A DNA stretch of 64,000 nucleotides, from assembly GCF_965203655.1 (NCBI RefSeq), contig NZ_CBDBDD010000005.1, positions 300,336-364,335 of the forward strand, read 5' to 3'. The position numbers and the translations under genes are program-made. The DNA comes from Poriferisodalis sp965203655 (GTDB taxonomy: Bacteria; Actinomycetota; Acidimicrobiia; Acidimicrobiales; Poriferisodalaceae). The notes beneath the pieces are model-generated. The model searched no databases, was not told where the DNA came from, and worked only from the letters and a program-made list of their open reading frames with translations. Shown here piece after piece: positions 5,707 to 16,420 of the stretch. Numbering within the stretch: the first letter of the stretch is position 1; the number at the start of each line of letters is the position of its first letter.

Positions 5707-8573
5707 CTCGGCTCGAATCGGTACGCCTCGGCCTGGGGCTTGAGCGGGCGCGACAGCCACAGCGGGCGCCGCAGACCGCCGGGACCAGGCGCAGGCCGGG
5801 TCATCTCCAGCCACTCGCTGTACGCCTCCGCCGCACGTGCTGTGTCCACCACCACGTCGCCGTAGCGATCACCGGCCTCAGCCGGCGTCACGCGCACGCG
5901 CTGGTGCCAGCACTGCATGCCCGATACGGGATCGGGCTGCACGGAGAAGGTCAGGTTCTGATGCACGCCGGTGTCGTTCCACCACACCCGCTCGGAGTCG
6001 GGATCGTCTGATGCGAACGGCGCCATCGACCCCGTGCGCCGCAGCCGCCAGGTAGTGCCGTCCCGATCGATTTCTGCGGGACCGCCGGCCCACGACTTGG
6101 GCCCGTCACCGTCCCCGCCGGGTTGCGCGTCGGATTGCGCGGCAGGGTCGAGCCGCCAGCGACCCATGTGGTGCGAGGCGGCCACCACACCTGGGCGGAT
6201 GCCCTCGGTGCGCCATGCCGAGATGACAAAGTGACCGATCCGGGTAGAGATCCGCACCAACCCGCCGACATCGATGCCGAGCGCCTCGGCATCGGAGGGA
6301 TGGATCCACAGCGGGTGGCGATGGCTGATCTCCGCCAGCCACTTCGAGTTCGCGGATCTGGTGTGGATCAGCGTCGGGATTCGGAAGGTCGGCACCAGGA
6401 TCCGCTCGTCTCCGGCGAGGTCCAGATCCTGCCAATGCACGTGGCTGGGAATCCAGCCGGGCGTGGCGTGCTCGGGCCAGCCCCAATCGGCCAGCGTCGT
6501 CGAGTAGAGCTCAAGCTTGCGGGACGGCGTCGGGAAGCCCTGCCGAGCCGCGCCTGCCACGTGCACTCCGAGCGCACCGTCGCCCAGCGGCGGCAGCGGC
6601 GCTGACGCCGCGCCGACCGTGTCACGTTGCGGCCGGTACACCCCATCGTTGCCGAGCACCGCTCCCAGCAGCTGCGACTGCGCAACGACGCGCTCGTGGT
6701 GGCCGTAGGGGTCGCCCTCGATGGCATAGGCGCCGCGGTCTCGCATGAACTCCAGCGGCGACTGGCCAGCCGCAGCGGCATCGTCTGCCAGCCCGGGGAC
6801 CTCATCGGCGAAGATCGCCCCGTAGTACTCATCGACGCTGATGGGTTCGCCGGGCCTGGCAGGGCTCTCGAACCACTTGCGGATGCCGAGCGAACCGTCG
6901 GGGTCGATCCGCCACGACAGGTCGATCCAGAACTCGTTCTCCTCCCACACCTCCCCTGGGTTGAACTCGTGGGTGCGGCTGTGCGGTCCTACGTCTCGCC
7001 CGGCCAACTCTGCGTAGCGGCGCATGACCGGCTGGCGGAATCCCAGCCATTGGCCGGCGTGGGTCTCGAAGGACGCCAGGTCGTGGCGTTCGGAGCCGAC
7101 GCCCATCGGCAGCACGTAGTCGGCGAACCACGCCGTCTCGGACCAGGTGGGCGTCAGCGCGACGTGGCAGCCGACGCGTTCAGGATCGGACAGCGCCTCC
7201 AGCCAGCTGAAACCGTCGGGATTCGTCCACACAGGGTTGTAGACGCGGGTGAAGTAGGTATCCAGACGCCCCCGCCCCTCGCGCAGGAAGTGCGGCAGCA
7301 GGATCGACATCTCGTGGTGGCAGAGCGGGTACTCGGGCGGCCAGGAGAGCTCATTCCAGTGATCGGACGCCGGCGGCCGCAGCGGAGGTGCCGGCTTCAT
7401 CTTGTGCCAGCCGGCACCTGTCGTGCCGCCGGGCGTGCCCACCGAGCCGGTGAGCACGTTGAGGAAGAACAGGCAGCGGGCCGTTTGCCAGCCGCCCAGG
7501 TTGCCCGCCCCGGCCGCCCGCCAGTTGTGGGATGCGAAGCGACTCTGCGCGTTGCCGATCAATACAGCGATGTCGCGCAGCTCATCCGCATCCAGTCCGC
7601 ACAATTCCGCAGCCCGCTCGGGCGTGTAGTCGGCGTAGGCCTCGAGCAGCGCCCGCTCGACTGACTCGAAGACGGGCGGCAGATCGGGGCGAGTCTGCGA
7701 CAGGTAGGTCTGCCAATTCGTCCATCGGTGCACGAAGGCGCGGTCCCAGGTTCCGGCTTCGATCAGCAGGCGCGCCAGGCACAGCAGCAGGACGGGCTCG
7801 GTCCCCGGCCACGCGGGCAGCCAATGGTCCGCCTTGGCTCCCGTGTTGGACAGCCGGGGATCCACGCAGATGACCTTGGCACCGCGCTGCTGCCCTTCGA
7901 TGATGCGCTGCGCGTGCGGGTTGAAGTAGTGCCCGGCTTCGAGATGGCTCGAGATGAGAAAGATCACTTCGGCATTGGCGAAGTCGGATGAGGGCCGATC
8001 ATGGCCCATCCAACTGGCGTACCCGACGCGTGCGTTCGAGGAGCAGACGTTGGTGTGACTGTTGTGCCCGTCGATGCCCCACGCCGTCAAGACGCGCTCG
8101 GTGTAGCCGTCCTCGCCCGGCCGGCCGACGTGGTACATGATCTCGTCGCGGCGGCCCTCGATGATCGCGGTGCGGATGCGCTCGGCGATCTCGCCCAATG
8201 CGGTGTCCCAGCTGATCCGTTCCCAGCCGCCGCTGCCGCGCTCGCCGGTGCGGCGAAGCGGGTGCAGGATCCGCTCGGGGTCGTGCACCTGGTTGATCGT
8301 GGCGGGTCCCTTGGCGCAGTTGCGGCCTCGCGAAGCAGGATGGGCCGGATTCCCCTCGAAGCGCACCACCTCGTCGGTGTCCCGGTCGATGTACGCGACC
8401 AGCCCGCAGGCTGCCTCGCAGTTGAAGCAGGTCGTGGGCACCAAGGAGTAGTTGCGCTCGACGCGTTCGGGCCACGACGCCGCATCCAGCTCGGTCCAGT
8501 TGTGCCATTCGCTATGCGGGACGGCTGAGCCGAGGCGCATCGCGGCGCCCGCGGATTGATCCTGATCGGTCAT
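5703..8573 (-). CDS. molybdopterin oxidoreductase catalytic subunit (DMSO-reductase superfamily)
   Basis: About 956 residues from the ATG at 8573; a frame open to 8699 begins with an unconserved Arg-rich stretch. The N-terminus has the [4Fe-4S] ligand set C49-x2-C52-x3-C56 and C86 (CFNCEAACGLV, RNCAKGP), then bis-MGD binding elements. C177 in TNVCSSNARVGY is positioned like the molybdenum ligand of Cys-type enzymes. The C-terminal beta-barrel has PLWIHPSDAEALGID and VAASHHMGRWR, typical of MopB proteins. The family includes thiosulfate, polysulfide, arsenate and tetrathionate reductases and formate dehydrogenases; substrate is undecided. No twin-arginine signal is visible, so a cytoplasmic location is likely. 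It follows the iron-sulfur/NrfD gene by 10 bp in one operon. Confidence 0.85.
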   Translation of the reverse strand: MTDQDQSAGAAMRLGSAVPHSEWHNWTELDAASWPERVERNYSLVPTTCFNCEAACGLVAYIDRDTDEVVRFEGNPAHPASRGRNCAKGPATINQVHDPERILHPLRRTGERGSGGWERISWDTALGEIAERIRTAIIEGRRDEIMYHVGRPGEDGYTERVLTAWGIDGHNSHTNVCSSNARVGYASWMGHDRPSSDFANAEVIFLISSHLEAGHYFNPHAQRIIEGQQRGAKVICVDPRLSNTGAKADHWLPAWPGTEPVLLLCLARLLIEAGTWDRAFVHRWTNWQTYLSQTRPDLPPVFESVERALLEAYADYTPERAAELCGLDADELRDIAVLIGNAQSRFASHNWRAAGAGNLGGWQTARCLFFLNVLTGSVGTPGGTTGAGWHKMKPAPPLRPPASDHWNELSWPPEYPLCHHEMSILLPHFLREGRGRLDTYFTRVYNPVWTNPDGFSWLEALSDPERVGCHVALTPTWSETAWFADYVLPMGVGSERHDLASFETHAGQWLGFRQPVMRRYAELAGRDVGPHSRTHEFNPGEVWEENEFWIDLSWRIDPDGSLGIRKWFESPARPGEPISVDEYYGAIFADEVPGLADDAAAAGQSPLEFMRDRGAYAIEGDPYGHHERVVAQSQLLGAVLGNDGVYRPQRDTVGAASAPLPPLGDGALGVHVAGAARQGFPTPSRKLELYSTTLADWGWPEHATPGWIPSHVHWQDLDLAGDERILVPTFRIPTLIHTRSANSKWLAEISHRHPLWIHPSDAEALGIDVGGLVRISTRIGHFVISAWRTEGIRPGVVAASHHMGRWRLDPAAQSDAQPGGDGDGPKSWAGGPAEIDRDGTTWRLRRTGSMAPFASDDPDSERVWWNDTGVHQNLTFSVQPDPVSGMQCWHQRVRVTPAEAGDRYGDVVVDTARAAEAYSEWLEMTRPAPGPGGLRRPLWLSRPLKPQAEAYRFEPS

Positions 8574-8583
8574 GACAGTTCGT

Positions 8584-9885
8584 TCATGAGAGGGGCACCG
8601 CCTGCGCCTCACGCAGGAATGCTCGATCGTGACGCCACAGCCAGACCAAGACCGCCAACGCTGCCACGGGCGTCCACGAGAAGACGGCAGCATCAGCACG
8701 CATCGCCACCAGCGCTCCCCAGACCGCGCCGCCGCCCAGGACAGCCTCGCCCACCAGCCTCCCGATGAGCGCGAGCGCGGGGCGATCCGCCCACTGCACG
8801 CGGCCGCGGCACTGGCGCAGCAGCAAGGCGGTATACCCGGCGGTCGCCACCGAGAAGAGCGCCGTCGGCCCGATCAGCACGGCAAACCAGGTCGAACCGC
8901 CCCACAGACCGCCGATGCCCCACAGCGTCACGAGCACGCCGTCGGCCATGATCACCCACGCGCCTGCCGTGATCCAACTGCGGAGCCGGCCCTTCGTGAA
9001 CAGGTACCAGAAGCGCTCGGGCCTCTTCAGGTCGGCGATCAGCAGCACACCGGTCACGGCGAGCGCGACCAGCGCGATGACTGCGGGGCCCGTGGCCAAC
9101 GCGGCGCGGTCGTCCCAGCCCAGCAGCGCCGCAGCCATCGCCCACAGCATCACGCCGGCAGCCACACCCTTGGTGACGAAGTATGCGGAGACCTTGGCGC
9201 CCCACGGCTCTGCGTGAGCCACGGTGTATGCAGTGCGCGACTCTGCGGGGACATCCGGCGACCACGTCGCGCTGCCGGTCCAGTCCGACCAGATCAACCC
9301 GTCGGGTGCGACTGGCCGAGCCAGCGGATCGAGTGCCTCGGGGACTGTGCCCGCGTAGTGCACCTTCGGCAGCGTGCGCCGCTCGGGCGCCCGCACGGGC
9401 AGGCTCTCGCTTTGGATCCGCTGAGCAACGGGGTCGTTCGGATCGTCATGGTCGACGACGGTGATGGCGCGGGTCGGGCAGACCGACACGCACGAAGGCT
9501 CCAGCCCGACCTCCAGCTTGTGCTGGCAGAAGTTGCACTTGTGCGCTGTGTTGGTGCGCGGCGAGATGTAGAGCGCGTCATAGGGGCAGGCATTCATGCA
9601 GCCTTTGCAGCCGATGCAGCGAGAGTCGTCGAAATCGACCACGCCGTTGCTCGCACGGAACAGCGCCCCCGTCGGGCAGATCGAGATGCACGGCGCGTCG
9701 TCGCAGTGATTGCACCGCATCACCGCGAAGTGCCGTTGCGTGTCGGGGAACTCGCCCGTCTCGACGTAGTTCACCCACGTGCGGTTGACGCCCAAGGGCA
9801 CGTCGTGCTCGCTCTTGCACGCCACCGTGCACGCGTGGCAGCCAATGCACGCGCCGCTGTCCAGCAAGAACCCGAGGCGCGTCAC
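8584..9885 (-). CDS. fused 4Fe-4S ferredoxin (DmsB/PsrB-like) and NrfD/PsrC-like membrane subunit
   Basis: About 433 residues. The first 170 carry four [4Fe-4S] motifs: GACIGCHACTVACKSEH, CNHCDDAPCISICPTG, CIGCKGCMNACPYDA and CNFCQHKL paired with SCVSVCPT. After a Pro-rich linker come about eight hydrophobic segments of the NrfD/PsrC type, including the conserved LIADLKRPERFWYLF. It should pass electrons between the quinone pool and the catalytic subunit encoded 10 bp downstream. These two parts are normally separate genes, so the fusion is notable. Start chosen at GTG 9885 (MTRLGFLLDSGACIGC); GTG 9891 is also possible and neither has a strong ribosome site. A longer frame to 10032 would run into the promoter region of the divergent transporter operon. 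Confidence 0.85.
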   Translation of the reverse strand: MTRLGFLLDSGACIGCHACTVACKSEHDVPLGVNRTWVNYVETGEFPDTQRHFAVMRCNHCDDAPCISICPTGALFRASNGVVDFDDSRCIGCKGCMNACPYDALYISPRTNTAHKCNFCQHKLEVGLEPSCVSVCPTRAITVVDHDDPNDPVAQRIQSESLPVRAPERRTLPKVHYAGTVPEALDPLARPVAPDGLIWSDWTGSATWSPDVPAESRTAYTVAHAEPWGAKVSAYFVTKGVAAGVMLWAMAAALLGWDDRAALATGPAVIALVALAVTGVLLIADLKRPERFWYLFTKGRLRSWITAGAWVIMADGVLVTLWGIGGLWGGSTWFAVLIGPTALFSVATAGYTALLLRQCRGRVQWADRPALALIGRLVGEAVLGGGAVWGALVAMRADAAVFSWTPVAALAVLVWLWRHDRAFLREAQAVPLS

Positions 9886-10034
9886 GCACACAGGATCGCA
9901 CAGCGAACGGCCGCTGCAACGCACCGCCACTAGCCGAACAGTCAGCCGCCGCGCACAGCAGTCCCGATCGCGCGGGTTACCGACCGCCCGAGTCAGCGCG
10001 CCTAACGTGGCACGGGACGAGTCAGGGGGCACTC

Positions 10035-11275
<1,241 letters not shown>

Positions 11276-11279
<4 letters not shown>

Positions 11280-13924
11280 GCGCCATCGCGCTGCTTGCGC
11301 AAGCCAACGGCGAAGAGGCCGCAGAAGAGGACACCGGTCATTTTCTCGACAGGTGGCTCGACAACGTCACCGCCCCCGAGGCGGGCGATCGAGTCGTCGA
11401 CTGGTTGACCACCGGAATCGAGTGGGCATTCCTGATCGCCATCTTCCTCGTCCCCGCACTGATCCTGTTCGGCGGCGTCATGGGGCGTCGCTACGGCCTC
11501 GCAGCGGGCGGCTTGGTCGGGATCGTCGTCATGTGGTGGTACCGATTCAGACCCGAGCAGATCGTCGACTCGGGAACCCACCCCTACCTGATCGACGGCG
11601 AACGAACGGAATGCCGGGACGCACTCGTCGATGCCGAAGGCGAGTTCTTGGAATGCACGTCGGGCGTCGTCGCACAAGCACGGCAGAACACCGTGCTCGA
11701 CAACTGGCAGATCCCGGTCGGCGACTGGGTGGAACAGACCGTCTTCTGGGTCGACAACAACATGAAGGCCACGCTCGAGGTGATCGAGTGGCCGTTCCGG
11801 ACGCTGCTCAACGTCATCGTCGACGAGTGGCTGCTGCAGATGTCCTGGCTGACCGTCTGTTTGGGCGTGTTCCTGCTGGGGTGGCTGATCCGCAACTTCC
11901 AGGTCGGCTTCCTGGCTTTCATCGGCCTGCTGATCTGCGGTGTGCTGGGAGAGGCCTACTGGCGTGAGACCGCACTGACGATCGGCTTCATCGGCGTCGC
12001 CGTGCTGCTCTGCGTCATGGTGGGGATACCCCTCGGCGTGTTGTGCGGCCGCGTCGACGGCGCGTGGAAAGTCGTCCGCCCAGTCCTCGACGCCATGCAA
12101 GTCGTCCACTCGTTCGTGTACATGCTGCCGTTCATCTTCTTCTTCGGCGTCGGTTTCGTCTCGGCGACGATGGTCACGATGACGTTCGCCTTGCCGCCGT
12201 TGATCCGGCTCACCAATCTCGGCATCCGCCAGGTGCCGGAGGATGTCGTCGAGGCGTCGCGCGCCTACGGCGCGCCCGAATGGCGCGTGCTCACCGACGT
12301 GCAGCTCCCGCTGGCACGGCCGGCGATCATGACCGGCCTCAACCAGACGCTGCTGCTGGCCATCTCGATGCTGGGCATCGCCGCGATCATGGGCGCAGGC
12401 GGTCTGGGCCGGCTGCTCTTCCAAGCGATCTCCAACCTCGACATCGCACAAGCGGGTTCTGGCGGCTTGGCGTTCTTCCTGGTGGCGGTCGTGCTGGACC
12501 GGCTCAGCCAGCCCGAGGCCAGCGATTCGGGCAATCTCCTCAGCCGGATCACCAACGCGTGGCGGAACCGGCGCACCCCCGAGAGGCTGCTCGTCGAAGC
12601 CGAGTCCGCCGAAGCAGCATCGAAGGATCCCGAGCCGCCGGTGCCCGATGAGGCATTCGAGACCGTCAGCGGGCCGGAGCGCGGTGCGGTCATCGCGACC
12701 ACCATCGGCGCAGCCGTGACGCTTGTGGCATTGCTGCTGCCCTGGAACGTCAATTCCGGACTCGTCTCAGCCTTCGCTCGGAGCACCGACGTCGATTTGC
12801 GGCTTGTGGAGTGCTCGGGCGAGTGGTTCGAGGAGCAATCGCTCAACCCGCTCGCTGAAGGCAGCACAGAGCTGGTGTGCGCTGGTGACCTCACGTATAT
12901 CTCCCAGAGCTACAACGGCGTGTCCGCATCCGGCGGGTCGTGGATAGGCATCTTCATCGGCGTCATGGCGGCAGTCGCATTGCTGGCGGGCCTCAACACC
13001 CTGTTCCGGCCGGGTCAGGGTTCGCGTTGGATGTCCGCACACGGTGCCGCTGTGTTCTCCATCGGGACACTCGTCGTGGCAGTCGCGTACCTGCTCGCTC
13101 GACCGCCCGACATCGTCGAGGAGCTCGGCATCTACAGCAAAGGAGCGGGCGTCTACCTCGCCGTCGTCGGCGCCCTCATCGCATCGGCTGGTGCAGCCCT
13201 CTGGATCTGGCGTGCTCCCATGACGGCGCGTCGCCCGTTGCCCGCCAATATCGGCTGGGGACGGCTGCTGGGCGTCTCGTTCTGCGTGGTGCTGCTGGTG
13301 ATGGGCGGATACGCAGGATGGAGCTTCGACACGCGGGCCGAGTCAGTCATCGACGACGAACTGAGGGCTGAGCTCGATCAGATCGCAGCGGAGGGCGAGG
13401 AGGCTGCTTCGGCGGCCCGGGCAGCCGAAGCAGCCGCCGTTCAGGCAGAGGCCGATGGAGACGAGCAACTGGCGGAGGACCATCGGCGCGAGAAGAACCG
13501 GCAACTCGGGATCGAGGGAGTCAAGGCAGCAGACATCGCCGCGAAGATCGCCCAGGCGAAGCGAACCGGTGACGTCATCCACGACGGATTCGAGTCTGAG
13601 GGCGCCGGGTTGGGCATCTGGGTCCTGATCGCCGGGATCGCTGCATTGGTGATGGTGGTGCCCGCGATCGGACTGACCGGCATCGACGAGTCGCTGCGCT
13701 ATCGCTGGAGCGCGCTCGTGGGCGGCGCGGGCATCGGCATCTCCGTCCTCGCGCTCTCGTGGGTCTTGACCATCGTCCGTGTCGCCGATGAGAACTTCGT
13801 CTCGGGGGTCGGCTCGGTCTTCGTGCTGACGGCGGGCTTCACGATGTTCGCTACCTCACGCGGAACGCTTGCCGAGTTCGAGAGGAACAAGATCTACGGC
13901 GACATCCCGGCGAACGCGCAGTAG
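11276..13924 (+). CDS. opuAB: glycine betaine ABC transporter permease with a long extra membrane domain
   Basis: 882 residues, more than twice the size of ordinary ProW/OpuAB permeases. An N-terminal segment with one or two membrane helices precedes a BPD_transp_1 domain (about residues 180-410), whose EAA loop reads VPEDVVEASRAYGAPEWR. After a Pro/Glu-rich linker comes a further ~430 residues with about eight more hydrophobic segments, two Cys-containing extracytoplasmic loops (residues ~505-545) and an Ala/Glu-rich coiled coil (about residues 690-760). The extra domain is not recognised. GTG start overlaps opuAA by 4 bases and has GGGAGG ahead. The TAG stop lies at the base of a predicted stem in the following leader. 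Confidence 0.87.
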
Positions 13925-14116
13925 ACCGAGAACCGCTCAGCGGCATGCGGCGGTTTCCGAACACGCATGCGCGGTCTAGGGTTTAGGACGAGCTATGGGC
14001 CCGACTACGCTCCCGGCAGGGAGCCCTCGTCGAGCCGGGCGATCGGCGCCACTCTTGCGTGGTCGCAACACGGAGCGCCGCGCGACGCAATCTGAGGCAG
14101 ATCAGGGAGGATCTCC
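13922..14116 (+). promoter_or_regulatory. hairpin-rich leader between the permease and binding-protein genes
   Basis: This 195-base gap has no gene but several perfect inverted repeats. An outer stem TAGACCG (13922-13928) can pair with CGGTCTA (13972-13978) and begins at the permease stop codon. Inside it two stems compete: AACCGC (13931-13936) with GCGGTT (13950-13955), or GCATGCG (13943-13949) with CGCATGC (13964-13970). Next is GCTCCC-GGCA-GGGAGC (14009-14024). The ribosome site of the lipoprotein gene is itself in GGAG-GAT-CTCC (14106-14116), which could hide it. Differential expression or attenuation is inferred. Confidence 0.5.
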
Positions 14117-14119
14117 GCA

Positions 14120-15442
14120 ATGTTCACCAAACGAATGACCAAGCTGCTGCTGTTGCTAGCAGCGTTCGCATTGTTCGCCGCAGCGTGCGGCGGCGACGAC
14201 GACGGCGATGGCGACGCCACCGCCACTCAAGAAACGTCGGCACCGGCTGCGGCCGACGAGGACATGGCCGAAGAAGAGGACATGGCCGCCGACGAGGACA
14301 TGGCCGAAGAAGAGGACATGGCCGCCGACGAGGACATGGCCGAAGAAGAGGACATGGCCGCCGACGAGGACATGGCCGAAGAAGAGGACATGGCCGAAGA
14401 GATGTCGATGACCCCCGGCGAGGGCGTCACCGTCACCATGGGCCGTGCCAACTGGAGCACCGGCTACTTCCAGGCAGAGCTGTACCGGCAGATGCTGGAG
14501 GAGCTGGGCTACACGGTGACCGATCCGGCTGAGCTCGAGCTCGGTCCCAACAACGGCTACATCGCCATGGCTGAGGGACAGATGGACTTCTGGGCCAACA
14601 GCTGGTACCCGGGCCACCTGGCCTGGCTGGCGGGAGAGCTGCCCGACGGTTCGCTCGTCGGCGACCACGTCTCGATTGTCGGCGAGGAGATGATTGCCGG
14701 CGGCCTGCAAGGCTTCCTGGTGACCAAGTCGTTCGCTGACGAGTACGGGGTCTACACGATGGATCAGCTGAACAGCAATGCCGAGGCTCTGGCGGCCTTC
14801 GATGCCACTGACCCGGTGCCGGGCAACGGCATCGCCGACATCTTCGGCTGCCCCGAGTCGTGGACCTGCGACAACATCATCACCAATCAGATCCTGTTCT
14901 CGGGTTGGGACAACATCAACCAGACCATCGCCGGCTATGACGCCATGTTCGCCCAGGCCGTCGACTCCGCCAACGAAGGCATCCCGATGGTGGCCTACAC
15001 CTGGACGCCCTCGGCGTACATCACCCAGCTGCGGCCGGGCGACAACGTGTACTGGATGGGCGTGGACGAGATCCTCGATGACTCCAACCCGTCAGGCACC
15101 GAAGGCGGCGAGGCCCACTCACAGCGTGGGGCCGACGGCACGGGCGGCTATGCGGCGATCGGTCCGGACCAGTGCCCGTCGGCTGCCGACAATGCTGACG
15201 GCCTGTGCCCGATCGGCTGGATCGCAGCTGACATCCTGGTCACCGGAAACAACGACTTCCTGGCAGCCAATCCGGCCGCTGCGAAGCTGCTCGAGGTGGT
15301 GAAGCTGTCAGTGATCGAGGTGTCGCTGGCCAACGTCGAACAGGGCGAAGGCGCTGCACCAGGCGACCTGGCCACAGACTGGATCGCGAACAACCGCGCC
15401 ACAGTCGACGCCTGGCTCGACGCTGCTCGCGCTGCTGCGTAA
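14120..15442 (+). CDS. opuAC: glycine betaine ABC transporter substrate-binding lipoprotein
   Basis: 440 residues. An N-terminal signal peptide ends in a lipobox LFAAACGG (lipidated Cys at 23), so the protein should be anchored on the outer face of the membrane. Residues ~45-95 are a Met/Glu/Asp/Ala linker made of 12-residue repeats. The rest is an OpuAC-type binding domain: VTVTMGRANWSTGYF, MDFWANSWYPGHLAW and VAYTWTPSAYITQL contain the Trp residues that in this family box the trimethylammonium group. RBS GGGAGG precedes the ATG. Third gene of the transporter set, 195 bases after the permease. Confidence 0.92.
   Translation: MFTKRMTKLLLLLAAFALFAAACGGDDDGDGDATATQETSAPAAADEDMAEEEDMAADEDMAEEEDMAADEDMAEEEDMAADEDMAEEEDMAEEMSMTPGEGVTVTMGRANWSTGYFQAELYRQMLEELGYTVTDPAELELGPNNGYIAMAEGQMDFWANSWYPGHLAWLAGELPDGSLVGDHVSIVGEEMIAGGLQGFLVTKSFADEYGVYTMDQLNSNAEALAAFDATDPVPGNGIADIFGCPESWTCDNIITNQILFSGWDNINQTIAGYDAMFAQAVDSANEGIPMVAYTWTPSAYITQLRPGDNVYWMGVDEILDDSNPSGTEGGEAHSQRGADGTGGYAAIGPDQCPSAADNADGLCPIGWIAADILVTGNNDFLAANPAAAKLLEVVKLSVIEVSLANVEQGEGAAPGDLATDWIANNRATVDAWLDAARAAA
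14255..14398 (+). repeat. four tandem 36-bp units encoding an acidic linker
   Basis: Units at 14255-14290, 14291-14326, 14327-14362 and 14363-14398. The first three are identical as written and encode DEDMAEEEDMAA; the fourth differs only in its last codon (Ala to Glu). The perfect identity indicates recent expansion or homogenisation. The array lengthens the tether between the lipid anchor and the betaine-binding domain. Confidence 0.95.
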
Positions 15443-15499
15443 GCAGGTGCACATAGCCGCTGCCTGATCGGGCGAGCGGCGCAACAAGCACTCAGCAGG

Positions 15500-15525
15500 G
15501 GGTGCCGGGCTGCGGCTCGGCACCC
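15500..15525. terminator. GC-rich hairpin between convergent genes
   Basis: GGGTGCCG (15500-15507) pairs perfectly with CGGCACCC (15518-15525) around a 10-base loop. It sits between the end of the betaine-binding lipoprotein gene and the convergent SDR gene. No T-run follows on either strand, so its role as a terminator rests on position and stem strength. Confidence 0.55.
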
Positions 15526-15544
15526 TCTGCGCGTCTGCTGCTGG

Positions 15545-16372
15545 TCAGTCCTCGAGCTCGGGCAGGCGCGCCGGCGTGTTGGAGGCCGTGACGCGAGCCA
15601 GTCCGCCGTCCACGACCAGCGTCTCCCCGGTGACGTAACGGGATGCATCCGATGCGAAGAACAGCACCACTTCGGCAATGTCGTCGCCGAATCCCCAACG
15701 CTTGAGCGCGATCTGGCCGGCTAGGTCCTCGATCAGACCTGGCACGTTGTTGCGAGCTTCTTCCCAGATGGCCGTGGCAATGAGGCCGGGCGCTATCGAG
15801 TTGACCCGGATTCCCTCAGGACCCCAATCTGCGGCCAACGCTCGGGTCATCGCATCGACGGCGCCCTTGGTGCCGGCATACGCCACGCGACCGAGCGGAC
15901 CGTGCACACCCGCCACTGAACTGATGTTGATGATCGAACCGCCGCCGCGCTCGATCAACGACGGGGCCAAGCCGACGCTCAGCATCACGAGCGACCGCAC
16001 GTTGATCGAGAACACCAGGTCAAAATCGGCCTCGCTGAGCTGCGCCGGAGTGCGGCGCATCGGAATGCCTGCGTTGTTGACCAGAACATCCACGCCGCCG
16101 ACCTCGTTCAGGATGCGCCGCGCCAGATCGGTGCCGGCACCTGCGGGCGCAAGGTCGGCCGTCAGCACCACCGGGTCATGCAGCAGTTCTGCGGCGACGC
16201 GTTCCAGATCTGCCGTGGTGCGACCAGTCAGCACCATCCGAGCACCCGCGCTGTCCAGTGCTCGCGCACTGGCTTCGCCGATGCCCCGGCTTGCCCCGGT
16301 GACCACAGCCACCTTGCCGTCCAGCCGGATGCTGGAGCCGTGGGAACTGTCTGTGGTGGCTGCGTTCATCAT
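15545..16372 (-). CDS. short-chain dehydrogenase/reductase
   Basis: A 275-residue classical SDR. The cofactor loop is VTGASRGIGEASARA, followed by VLVNNAGIPMRR, a catalytic Ser in INISSVAGVHG and the YxxxK pair in VAYAGTKGAVDAM; the C-terminus has YVTGETLVVDGGLA. The protein resembles 3-oxoacyl-ACP reductase/gluconate dehydrogenase-type enzymes that use NAD(P)H; substrate not deducible. Two adjacent ATGs (16372 and 16369) may serve as start. Its 3' end faces the betaine operon across a hairpin. Confidence 0.87.
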   Translation of the reverse strand: MMNAATTDSSHGSSIRLDGKVAVVTGASRGIGEASARALDSAGARMVLTGRTTADLERVAAELLHDPVVLTADLAPAGAGTDLARRILNEVGGVDVLVNNAGIPMRRTPAQLSEADFDLVFSINVRSLVMLSVGLAPSLIERGGGSIINISSVAGVHGPLGRVAYAGTKGAVDAMTRALAADWGPEGIRVNSIAPGLIATAIWEEARNNVPGLIEDLAGQIALKRWGFGDDIAEVVLFFASDASRYVTGETLVVDGGLARVTASNTPARLPELED

Positions 16373-16420
16373 GCGCGCAAGCTAAGCGATCCGGCGAGGC
16401 AGCGGGGGTCTCCGCCCCGC

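Noticed and set aside
8629..9933. A 434-codon plus-strand frame opposite the iron-sulfur/NrfD gene
   Set aside because: Arg/Ala/Gln-rich with no recognisable motif, whereas the minus strand shows four Fe-S motifs and membrane helices.
14255..14398. The 36-bp units as a CRISPR array
   Set aside because: Head-to-tail with no spacers and in frame with a lipoprotein gene.
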